DNA of 64,000 bases from Neorhizobium huautlense. Its GTDB lineage: Bacteria > Pseudomonadota > Alphaproteobacteria > Rhizobiales > Rhizobiaceae. Shown piece after piece: positions 1 to 7,077 of the stretch. The notes under the pieces were generated by a model. The model was given only the letters and a program-made list of their open reading frames with translations, searched no databases and was not told the origin of the DNA. The first letter of the stretch is position 1, and every line of letters begins with the position of its first letter. The position numbers were made by a program, and so were the translations under genes. Where the stretch lies: contig NZ_JAUSRF010000005.1 in the NCBI RefSeq assembly GCF_030811685.1, forward strand, positions 186,001 through 250,000. The letters are read 5' to 3'.

Positions 1-636
1 GAACGGCACATAGGCAATGCCGTCACGGGCGAGGTCGTCGATCAGCGTGTCGTCATCGCGATGCGCCAGATTGTACATGTTCTGCACGCAGACGATGTCG
101 GCGATACGGCGGCCTTCGGCCAACTGCGTCGGCGTGATGTTGCTCAGCCCGATATGGCGCACCAGTCCCTTGCGCTGCAATTCGGCCAGCGCCGTCAGCG
201 GTGCCTCCAGCGAGCCTTCCGCCGGACCATGCACGCCGAACATCAGACGCAGGTTGACGACATCGATGACATCGAGGCCAAGGTTCTTGAGGTTGTCATG
301 CACCGCCTGTTCCAGTTCTGCAGCCGAAAAGGCCGGCAGCCAGGATGCGTCTTCGCCACGGCGTGCGCCGATCTTGGTGACGATGACAAGATCGTCGCTA
401 TAGGGATGCAACGCTTCCCTGATCAGCTTGTTGGTCACATGCGGACCATAAAAATCGCTGGTGTCGATATGGTTCACACCACTTTCGATCACTGCCCTCA
501 GCACGGCAATCGCGGCGTCATGATCTTTTGGCGGGCCAAAAACGCCTTTGCCGGCAAGCTGCATCGCACCATAACCGAGGCGCTTGACCGTGCGGTTACC
601 AAGTTTGAACGTGCCTGCCTTGTCGATATTGGCCAT
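1..636 (-). CDS. pdxI: Pyridoxal reductase-like aldo/keto reductase, 3' end outside window
   Basis: The minus strand reads without a stop from an ATG at 636 to the window edge, giving the first 212 residues. A GGAG ribosome-binding site lies just upstream. The opening LGYGAMQLAG, the segment NHIDTSDFYGPH, which carries the Asp and Tyr of the aldo/keto reductase active site, VTKIGARRGEDASW with the active-site Lys, and LDVIDVVNLRLMFG closely match, as I remember it, E. coli YdbC/PdxI, an NADPH-dependent pyridoxal reductase of the B6 salvage pathway. As in that subfamily, the usual catalytic His position (LIHW) is replaced by NLR. The protein would be cytoplasmic. It diverges from the LysR-type gene that starts near 745, its likely regulator. 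The C-terminal third is not in the window, so integrity cannot be judged. The family is secure; the substrate rests on remembered sequence similarity. Confidence 0.8.
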   Translation of the reverse strand, partial: MANIDKAGTFKLGNRTVKRLGYGAMQLAGKGVFGPPKDHDAAIAVLRAVIESGVNHIDTSDFYGPHVTNKLIREALHPYSDDLVIVTKIGARRGEDASWLPAFSAAELEQAVHDNLKNLGLDVIDVVNLRLMFGVHGPAEGSLEAPLTALAELQRKGLVRHIGLSNITPTQLAEGRRIADIVCVQNMYNLAHRDDDTLIDDLARDGIAYVPF

Positions 637-744
637 GATCAGTCTCCTTCGCTTGTGATGACAACGAAGATAGACCCTGTCGGTTCGCGCGATAACTGGG
701 TATAATCGGCACGAGTTGTGCGGAATTTCGAACAGTGAGCGCGC

Positions 745-1646
745 ATGAAAACCGATCTCGGAGACCTCAACGCATTCGTGGCGGTTTTCGCGACGCTGCT
801 CGCAGCAGTGCCTATAGCGCATCGGGTTTGAGCGAGGCGGTACGGCGGCTGGAAGCGCAACTGGGCGTGCGGCTCCTGAACCGAACCACCCGCAGCGTGG
901 TGCCGACCGAAGCGGGCAGGGGGCTGTTGGAGCGCCTCGGCCCGGCGCTATCGGAAGTGGAAGCCGCGCTCGATGTCGTCAACGGTTATCGCGACACGCC
1001 GGCCGGGGTGCTGCGCATCAATGTTCCGGTTAGCGCCACAAGACTGGTTCTGCCTTCCATCGTTCCGGGTTTTCTGGCTGCCTATCCCGATATCACGCTT
1101 GAAATTGTCAGCGATGACAGTTTTGTCGATATCATCGCGGCCGGCTGTGATGCCGGTATCCGTTACGACGAGCGGCTGGAGCAGGACATGATCGCCGTGC
1201 CGATCGGTCCGCGCGTGCAGCGTTTTGTTGCTGCCGCATCCCCCGCCTATCTGGATCATCACGGCCGGCCGCAGCATCCGCGCGATCTGCTCGATCACGC
1301 CTGCATGCGCGGGCGTTTTGCCAGCGGGGCGATGATGGGCCCGTGGGAGTTCGAACAGGGCGAGGAGATTGTCCGCGTTGATCCCACTGGTCCGTTGATT
1401 GTCCAGCCCGGTGCAGCGATCGAACTGGCAATCGAGGCGGCGATTGCCGGCAGTGGTATCATTTACATATTCGACGGCTGGCTAAAGCCGCATCTCGACA
1501 GCGGTGCGCTGGAGGAAGTGCTGGAGCCGTGGAGCCAGCGGTTTCCCGGCCCCTTTCTTTATTATTCGGGCCGACGCCTGGTGCCGGCGCCGCTGCGGGC
1601 CTTCATCGATTTCGTCAAGGCGCAGGCGGTTCGGCCTGCGCCCTGA
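745..1646 (+). pseudogene. LysR-family transcriptional regulator, frameshifted near its start
   Basis: The best N terminus starts at ATG 745 and reads MKTDLGDLNAFVAV, the classic first helix of a LysR DNA-binding domain, but this frame reaches a TGA near 829. The rest of the protein (helix-turn-helix part RDAARSSAYSASGLSEAV, then the wing LLNRTTRS and a full effector domain ending at 1646) lies in another frame, open from a GTG at 735. The switch falls on GGCGGTT at 780-786, which encodes the end of FVAV in one frame and the start of GGFRDAAR in the other. Relatives usually carry about three more residues here, so a small deletion between two GGCGGTT copies is a natural explanation. Initiation at GTG 735 would give a protein lacking helix 1 of the DNA-binding domain. 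It faces pdxI. Either a real mutation or a sequencing error is possible. Confidence 0.6.
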
Positions 1647-1652
1647 AAACCG

Positions 1653-2702
1653 TCAGATCGCCTTTGGCATCGCCACACCAAGCCGTTCCGCATGGGGTTC
1701 GATCGAGGCGATGATCGTCGGGTAGAGTGCGACGCCATCGGCAAGCGCCGTCCTCTTGCGACCGAGTGCGGCTTCGCCGGGCAGGCGCACGCGGTTGATG
1801 CCGGGGCGCGGCGGGTTGGCATGGCAGGCATCGGCCAGCCAGCCGGTCTGGCGCAGAAATGCATCGCGACCGCCAAAGGCTTCCGGATCCCATACCTGCA
1901 CGGTCACGGCGGCATTGGTGCCTTTCGGCGCATCGGCGCGGCCATAACCGGCGAGCCCCTGCGTGATCGCCTCCACCTGCAGCGCCATGCCATAACCCTT
2001 CTGGCCATGGTCCAAGCCGCCGGTCGGCAGCAGTGAGCCGCCTGCATCCAGCACTTTCGGATCCCGCGAGGGATTGCCTTCCGCATCCATCAGCCAGTCG
2101 TGTTCGTATTGCCGGCCTTCGCGGATCATCCGCTGCGCCATGTTGACGGTGGTGATCGAGGCGGAAATGTCGATCAGCATCGGTCCTTCCGGCGTCGGGA
2201 TGCCGTAAGCGACCGGGTTCGGAGTATAAAGCCCCTTCAAGCCGCCGAAAGGCGCGACCTGCCCGCCGGAAGGCGAGGAGGATGCGACCGACACCATCAT
2301 GCCCTTCGAAGTCGCCAGTTCCAGATAGGCGGCCAGCGCACCGATATGGTGACTGTTGGCGATGACGACGGTGGCGGTGCCGAATTTTGTCGCCCGCTCG
2401 GTGGCCAGTTTTACGGCTTCCGAGGTCAGCCATGCGCCGGGCAGGCGGTTGCCCTGCCAGCATACGGCCGGCCCCTTGTCGCTGACCACGTCATAGGTGC
2501 CGGTCTTTGTCACCACGCCATCGGCAATGCCCTGCAGATACCAGCCGGCAAGCGCGAGGCCGTGGGTGGAATGCCCCATCAGGTCGGCTTCGACCAGATA
2601 GGTGGCAACGGCTTCCGCCTTGTCGGCCTCAAGTCCGGCTTTGGAAAACAGCGCGCGGGCAAGCGCCAAAAGATCGCCGGCGGCGTAACGTGGTTCGGTC
2701 AT
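1653..2702 (-). CDS. Malate/L-lactate dehydrogenase family (Ldh2) NAD(P)-dependent oxidoreductase
   Basis: A 349-residue protein, the normal length for the type-2 malate/lactate dehydrogenase family, which is unrelated to classical Rossmann-fold LDH. Family landmarks are MGHSTHGLALAG near residue 42, whose His is the expected catalytic base, NSHHIGALAAY near residue 114, the nucleotide-binding stretch FGGLKGLYTPNPVAYGIPTP and LDHGQKGYGMAL. Members reduce or oxidise 2-keto/2-hydroxy acids such as malate, sulfolactate, ureidoglycolate or 2,3-diketogulonate; the sequence alone does not choose. It is cytoplasmic, with no signal peptide. The start overlaps the stop of the upstream hydroxyacid dehydrogenase by ATGA, so the two are co-transcribed and probably translationally coupled. 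Two hydroxyacid dehydrogenases of opposite families in one operon suggest interconversion of stereoisomers of one hydroxyacid. It converges on the damaged LysR gene. Confidence 0.88.
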   Translation of the reverse strand: MTEPRYAAGDLLALARALFSKAGLEADKAEAVATYLVEADLMGHSTHGLALAGWYLQGIADGVVTKTGTYDVVSDKGPAVCWQGNRLPGAWLTSEAVKLATERATKFGTATVVIANSHHIGALAAYLELATSKGMMVSVASSSPSGGQVAPFGGLKGLYTPNPVAYGIPTPEGPMLIDISASITTVNMAQRMIREGRQYEHDWLMDAEGNPSRDPKVLDAGGSLLPTGGLDHGQKGYGMALQVEAITQGLAGYGRADAPKGTNAAVTVQVWDPEAFGGRDAFLRQTGWLADACHANPPRPGINRVRLPGEAALGRKRTALADGVALYPTIIASIEPHAERLGVAMPKAI

Positions 2703-3667
2703 CGCTCATAAACCTCCTTGTTGAGCACGCGGGCAGGACGGTTGCCGGCAATGAAATCCTGGATGTCGCTGATCACCATCAGGCCGACATTTTCAAACGC
2801 TTCGAGACTGTCGGCGCCGCTATGCGGGGTGAAAACCACGCTAGGCAGCTTGAACAGCGGATGCGAGACATCTGGCGGCTCGGTGACGAAGGCATCGATG
2901 CCGGCGCCCTTCAGCCTGCCGGCATCGATGGCGGCGGCGAGGGCATCATTGTCGACCACTTCGCCGCGCGCGAGATTGAGCAGGCAAGCGGAAGGTTTCA
3001 TCAGTGCCAGTTTTTCCGCATTGATGAGGGCCGAGTTGCCGGCGCCGCCGAAGACATGCAGCGAAACATAGTCAGAGCGTGCCAGCAATGCGTCGAGATC
3101 GAGAAGCTCGATCCCGTGTTCGACCATGAAGGCGCGGTCGGGGTAGAGGTCCGAGGCGACCACGCTCATGCCGAGGCCGATCGCCTTTTTCGCCAAAAGC
3201 TTGCCGATATTGCCAAGCCCGACAATGCCGAGAGTCTTGCCGGAGATTTCCACGCCGGGGCGCCGATCCCAGCCGCCGGACACGACGCTCATGTGGCCCT
3301 GCGGAATGTTGCGGGCGAGCGAAAACATCAGGCCAACCGCCAGTTCAGCCACTGCATTGGCATTGGCGGCCGGTGTGTTGGTGACCGGCAGGCCACGCGC
3401 GGTGCAGGCGGCAATATCGACGCTGTCGGTGCCGACGCCGTGTTTCAGCACGGCCCGCAGTTTTGGCGCGTTGGCGATGCTATCTGATGTCACCGAAATC
3501 AGGCCGGCAACGAGAAAATCGGCGCGTTCGATGTGGTTCGAAAGTCCGCCATCCGGCAGGCTCGTGTCTGTGCAGCGGATGATTTCCCAGCCGGTTTCTT
3601 CCAGCATTTGCGGCAGGCGACCATGGCGACCGAAGCCCGGCGAGGTGGTGGCGACGACAATGCTCAT
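2699..3667 (-). CDS. D-isomer-specific 2-hydroxyacid dehydrogenase
   Basis: A 322-residue protein of the D-2-hydroxyacid dehydrogenase/phosphoglycerate dehydrogenase superfamily. The NAD-binding Rossmann signature GIVGLGNIGKLLAKKA lies near residue 145 and is followed by the acidic VVASDLYPD. The active-site triad is visible as Arg in NLARGEVVDNDAL, Glu in VTEPPDVSHPLF and His in FTPHSGADSLEAF. Such enzymes reduce 2-keto acids to D-2-hydroxy acids in the cytoplasm. The length fits a stand-alone dehydrogenase without the regulatory ACT domain of SerA. It is the upstream partner of the Ldh2-type gene, which it overlaps by four bases. No good ribosome-binding site precedes its ATG at 3667, but that ATG overlaps the stop of the small ORF 3664-3846, so translation may depend on coupling. 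Substrate unknown. Confidence 0.88.
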   Translation of the reverse strand: MSIVVATTSPGFGRHGRLPQMLEETGWEIIRCTDTSLPDGGLSNHIERADFLVAGLISVTSDSIANAPKLRAVLKHGVGTDSVDIAACTARGLPVTNTPAANANAVAELAVGLMFSLARNIPQGHMSVVSGGWDRRPGVEISGKTLGIVGLGNIGKLLAKKAIGLGMSVVASDLYPDRAFMVEHGIELLDLDALLARSDYVSLHVFGGAGNSALINAEKLALMKPSACLLNLARGEVVDNDALAAAIDAGRLKGAGIDAFVTEPPDVSHPLFKLPSVVFTPHSGADSLEAFENVGLMVISDIQDFIAGNRPARVLNKEVYER

Positions 3668-3846
3668 GCGCCGGCCCGCCGATGGCGAGGCGTGGTCGAA
3701 AACGGATTGCTGATAGTCATGTCTCTCCCGATCGTCTGTTCTCCGGGCCGCCTGGATGGGCCCGAATTCACGCCGCGGGAAATGTCATGATAATGAGCAT
3801 GGCCTGTGCCGGAGGCATTCACTCCAATCTTCTCCCGCGTCGCCAT
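3664..3846 (-). CDS. Small ORF coupled to the hydroxyacid dehydrogenase operon (hypothetical)
   Basis: A 60-codon reading frame starts at ATG 3846 behind a strong GGGGAGGAG Shine-Dalgarno and ends with a TGA overlapping the ATG of the hydroxyacid dehydrogenase (ATGA at 3664-3667). An internal in-frame ATG at 3720 has its own GGAGAGAC site and would give only 18 residues. The product is basic and low in hydrophobic residues (for example TTPRHRRAGA at the end) and I recognise no family. The dehydrogenase lacks a clear ribosome-binding site of its own, so this ORF may serve mainly to deliver ribosomes by coupling. It could also be an untranslated leader whose reading frame is accidental. Confidence 0.4.
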   Translation of the reverse strand: MATREKIGVNASGTGHAHYHDISRGVNSGPSRRPGEQTIGRDMTISNPFSTTPRHRRAGA

Positions 3847-3880
3847 CGCGAGACTCCTCCCCGCAAATGACTGCCCTTAA

Positions 3881-3909
3881 GACATTGCGCGGGGAGGCTA
3901 AGTTGTCAA
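3881..3909 (-). promoter_or_regulatory. Candidate promoter of the hydroxyacid dehydrogenase operon
   Basis: On the minus strand a perfect -35 hexamer TTGACA lies at 3909-3904, with a weak -10-like AATGTC about 17 bases on. The small coupled ORF starts about 40 bases further downstream. The remainder of the 3847-4062 gap is AT-richer than its surroundings. I see no other gene in it and no convincing terminator for the neighbouring S10 peptidase gene. Confidence 0.4.
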
Positions 3910-4062
3910 TTATTTAGTGAGAAAAAGTTTCGATCGCTGTGATCGCTCCAGGATATTGCCATGAATAGCCGTGAATATGGCGGATTATGTGGTTTTTGAA
4001 GGTTGTTTTCAGTTGTCTTGAATGAACAATTTCGTCTTAGAAAAATTACAACTGTTCGAAAT

Positions 4063-5601
4063 TCACTCCGTCGCCTTCGGTTCATAGAAGGCGCGCGCAT
4101 CCGCCGCCATCGCCTGCCGCGACGGGATTCGGGTGTAGAACATGTGCCCGCCACGATAGACCTTGAGAGACGCGCGGCCATTGGCCAGTTCCGGCGGCAT
4201 GTGGTCGATCACGTAGCGACTGACACCATAAGGCGTCAGCGCATCGCTATAACCATGCGCGATCATCAGCCGGAAGGACGGGATGACCGACAGGAGATCG
4301 CGCAGGTCGGTGGAAGCGCTGGCCAGCGCCCTCGCATCGCCGCCGCGATTGCCGTTCCATTCCCAGCGACGGTTCACATCGGTGTTCAAAAGCGAATAGG
4401 TCATCTCCGTCTTGAAGCCGAGATCGTTGCGGGCGTATGCCGCAAAGGCCGAGCCATAGGCGCGCGTATAACCGTCGAGGATCGGATCGTCGTTCTGGCT
4501 ATAGGGCGCTTCGGGATAGGCATCCGGTACAGCGTAGGACGCATCATAGGGACTCACCACCTTACCCGCGCCGGCCATCTGCTTGGCATAGATATCGCCG
4601 AGAAAACCGCGAGTTCTTGCAATCGCATCCTTTGGCATGCCGGTCATGCCGGCCAGCCGGCTGTAAAGCCCGTCCGCCGCGTTTCCGCCGGGGCGCGGCC
4701 CGGCAAGAGAGGTGAGGTAGGTGCCCATGGCAAAACTTTCCGCCTCCTTCATGCCGCCCGGCGTGAACGTGCCGCGTCGTTCCATCTCTGCAGCCGCCAG
4801 CGAAGGCAGTTGCAACGCGGCGCTCAGCGGATCATCGGAATTGCCGAGAAAACGGCCTTCCAGAAACGGTGACAGCATGACGATGCCGGAGACCAGCATG
4901 CTCTGGCTATCCTTCAGCGCCGCGGCCACTTTCGCCGCGCGAAAACCGCCATAACTTTCGCCCAGCAGATATTTTGGCGCATCCAGACGGTCGTTGCGTT
5001 GGGTATAAAGCGCGATTGCCTTGGCAAGGCTTTCGGCATCCTGCCGCACCTTGTAGAAATTGCCGGCCGCCTCGTCGCTTGCCGCCCGGCTCCAGCCGGT
5101 GCCGACGGGGTCGATCAGCACGAGATCGCTAAAGGCGAGCCAGCTGTCGGGATTGTCCTTCAGTACCGGGGTTGTGCCATTGTCGCCCGTCTCACCGAAT
5201 TCCAGCACTTTTGGGCCGACCAGCCCCATATGCAGATAGGCCGAAGCCGCGCCCGGCCCGCCATTAAACGCAAAGGTCAGCGGGCGGCCCGGTTTACGGT
5301 CCTTGGCCACATAGGCGGTATAGAAGATTTTTGCCGTGCGGTTGCCATCCTGGCCGATCAGATCCAGCGTGCCGGCCGTTGCCGTATAGGGCAGGTCGGT
5401 ATCGCCGGTCTTCAGCACATGGTCCGTGCTGCTATCAGCCGGGATCAGGCTGAAAATGCCGGGCGATGCGCGCTCGTTTTCCTGAGCGCTTTCCGCTTCT
5501 CCATGGCCCGGCGGTGGTTCCTGAGACCATGCGGGTGTCGAAAACACCAGCAGCATGGCGGTGGCGCAGGCGGACAAACGAAGGGCAAGGCGATCGGACA
5601 C
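4063..5601 (-). CDS. Secreted S10-family serine carboxypeptidase-like hydrolase
   Basis: The S10 signature blocks are all present: FAFNGGPGAASAYLHMG (oxyanion region), LLGESYGGFRAAKVA with the nucleophilic Ser, IAHGYSDALTPYG with the catalytic Asp, and GGHMFYTRIPS with the catalytic His near the C terminus. Members of this alpha/beta-hydrolase family remove C-terminal residues from peptides. I place the start at GTG 5601, preceded by TGGAG, because it gives a clean signal peptide (basic MSDRLALR, then a hydrophobic core ending in STPAWSQ) and 512 residues. The frame stays open to a TTG at 5637, which would add 12 residues that spoil the signal peptide. The product is expected in the periplasm. 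It diverges from the M20 amidohydrolase across 172 bases, and the pair may share a role in peptide scavenging (inference). Confidence 0.87.
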   Translation of the reverse strand: MSDRLALRLSACATAMLLVFSTPAWSQEPPPGHGEAESAQENERASPGIFSLIPADSSTDHVLKTGDTDLPYTATAGTLDLIGQDGNRTAKIFYTAYVAKDRKPGRPLTFAFNGGPGAASAYLHMGLVGPKVLEFGETGDNGTTPVLKDNPDSWLAFSDLVLIDPVGTGWSRAASDEAAGNFYKVRQDAESLAKAIALYTQRNDRLDAPKYLLGESYGGFRAAKVAAALKDSQSMLVSGIVMLSPFLEGRFLGNSDDPLSAALQLPSLAAAEMERRGTFTPGGMKEAESFAMGTYLTSLAGPRPGGNAADGLYSRLAGMTGMPKDAIARTRGFLGDIYAKQMAGAGKVVSPYDASYAVPDAYPEAPYSQNDDPILDGYTRAYGSAFAAYARNDLGFKTEMTYSLLNTDVNRRWEWNGNRGGDARALASASTDLRDLLSVIPSFRLMIAHGYSDALTPYGVSRYVIDHMPPELANGRASLKVYRGGHMFYTRIPSRQAMAADARAFYEPKATE

Positions 5602-5773
5602 AGGTATTCTCCAGCTTTTCCTGTCGGGCATCACCAATGTAGGTCGCCAGGCGCTCAGGGAAACTCAACTTGGCTTGATTGCCGCGTCATGAAGCATGGT
5701 CAAAAGCGCATTGAAAGCCTGAGGGCGCGGGTATAGTCATCGATAAAAGACGGGCAAATTTGAGAGGCGGACC

Positions 5774-6934
5774 ATGTATCTGACACAAGCGGAATTCGAA
5801 GACCTGCGCGACTTTCGCCACCGCCTGCACCGCCAGCCCGAACTTTCCGGCGAGGAAATCGAAACCGCAAAACTGATCGTCGAAGCGCTATCGGCAACAA
5901 AGCCGGACGAGATCGTCACCGGCATCGGTGGCCACGGTGTCGCTGCCGTTTATGCCGGTCAGGAAACCGGTCCGACCGTGCTCGTCCGCTGCGAACTCGA
6001 TGCGCTGCCGATCGAGGAACTGACCGATTTGCCCTACACGTCGGAGATCGTCGGAAAGGGCCATCTCTGCGGCCATGACGGCCATATGACGACGCTTGTC
6101 GCCGTCGCTCGCGCCCTTGGACGCCAGCGTCCGCAAAAGGGCCGGGTCGTGCTGATGTTCCAGCCAGCCGAGGAAAACGGCGCCGGTGCCGCCGCTGTCA
6201 TCGCTGACCCCAAATTCGCTGCGCTCAAGCCGGATTTTTCCTTCTCGCTGCACAACATGCCGGGCCGTCCGCTCGGCCACGTGGCGCTGATGGCCGGTCA
6301 CGTCAATTGCGCTTCGCGCGGCATGCGCATCGAACTCACCGGCAAGACGGCGCATGCCTCCATGCCGGAAGACGGCACCTCGCCGGCGCCGGCGGCGGCA
6401 AGGCTGATCGCTGAACTGCCCGGCCTCGGTGCCAACCGCAGCACCCATGTCGATGCCGATTTTTCGCTGGTCACGCTCACCCACGCCCGTATCGGCGAAC
6501 CCGCCTTCGGCATCGCGCCGGGTCATGCGGAGATCTGGGTGACTTTGCGCACGCTGCATGACTCGCGCATGGCGGCGCTTGTGGCGCAAGCGGAAGAGTT
6601 CGCTGAAAGTGTTGCGCTGCCGGCCGGTCTCCACCTCGGCATCACCTATCACGACGTTTTTCACCACTGCGAAAACGACGAGACGGCAGTGGCCCATCTG
6701 AAGGCCGCGATGGATGCCGAAGGTGTGACCTATGACGATGGCGACGGCTTTGTGCCGATGAAGGGGTCGGAGGATTTCGGGTTATTCGGACACGTCTCGA
6801 AATCGGCAATGTTTTTTCTCGGCGCCGGCGAAAATCATCCCCGTCTGCACAATCCGGATTACGATTTTCCCGACGAGTTGATCGATACCGGTTCGCGCGT
6901 TTTCTTGCGCACCATTCGCGACCTGCTGGGGTGA
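5774..6934 (+). CDS. M20-family metal-dependent amidohydrolase
   Basis: A 386-residue protein of the M20D aminoacylase/hippurate hydrolase/IAA-amino acid hydrolase family. It shows FRHRLHRQPELSGEE near the N terminus, LCGHDGHMTT with metal-binding His/Asp, MFQPAEENGAGA with the general-base Glu and a metal ligand, SLHNMPG, and a C-terminal metal His in the MKGSEDFGLF region. An insert between the halves forms the lid/dimerisation domain. Such enzymes cleave N-acyl amino acids or small amides in the cytoplasm; no signal peptide is present. The ATG at 5774 follows GAGAGG. It stands alone between a divergent S10 peptidase and kdpD. It is clearly different in sequence from the second M20 gene at 49883-51067. 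Confidence 0.87.
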   Translation: MYLTQAEFEDLRDFRHRLHRQPELSGEEIETAKLIVEALSATKPDEIVTGIGGHGVAAVYAGQETGPTVLVRCELDALPIEELTDLPYTSEIVGKGHLCGHDGHMTTLVAVARALGRQRPQKGRVVLMFQPAEENGAGAAAVIADPKFAALKPDFSFSLHNMPGRPLGHVALMAGHVNCASRGMRIELTGKTAHASMPEDGTSPAPAAARLIAELPGLGANRSTHVDADFSLVTLTHARIGEPAFGIAPGHAEIWVTLRTLHDSRMAALVAQAEEFAESVALPAGLHLGITYHDVFHHCENDETAVAHLKAAMDAEGVTYDDGDGFVPMKGSEDFGLFGHVSKSAMFFLGAGENHPRLHNPDYDFPDELIDTGSRVFLRTIRDLLG

Positions 6935-6947
6935 TGTGGAGCAGCGG

Positions 6948-7062
6948 CATATATAAAATTCCTATATGTTTGCCTCTCCACCCCACTCGATTTCCTATCG
7001 GCCCCAGGCCATATATGCTTGTCGAAACAGCATTTTTCACGCGTCCATGAACACAGACGCGT
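6948..7062 (+). promoter_or_regulatory. kdpD upstream region with CATATA repeats and a leader hairpin
   Basis: Upstream of kdpD three related AT-rich elements occur: CATATA at 6948-6953, its inverted copy TATATG at 6963-6968, and the palindrome CATATATG at 7010-7017. Closer to the gene, ACGCGTC (7039-7045) and GACGCGT (7056-7062) form a 7-bp stem ending five bases before the GGAG ribosome-binding site. These may be regulator sites and an mRNA hairpin, but I cannot assign a protein. Confidence 0.35.
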
Positions 7063-7077
7063 CCCCGGAGACTTTTG

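Noticed and set aside
2507..3487. A 326-codon plus-strand frame opposite the dehydrogenase operon
   Set aside because: Shadow of two recognisable dehydrogenases on the other strand.
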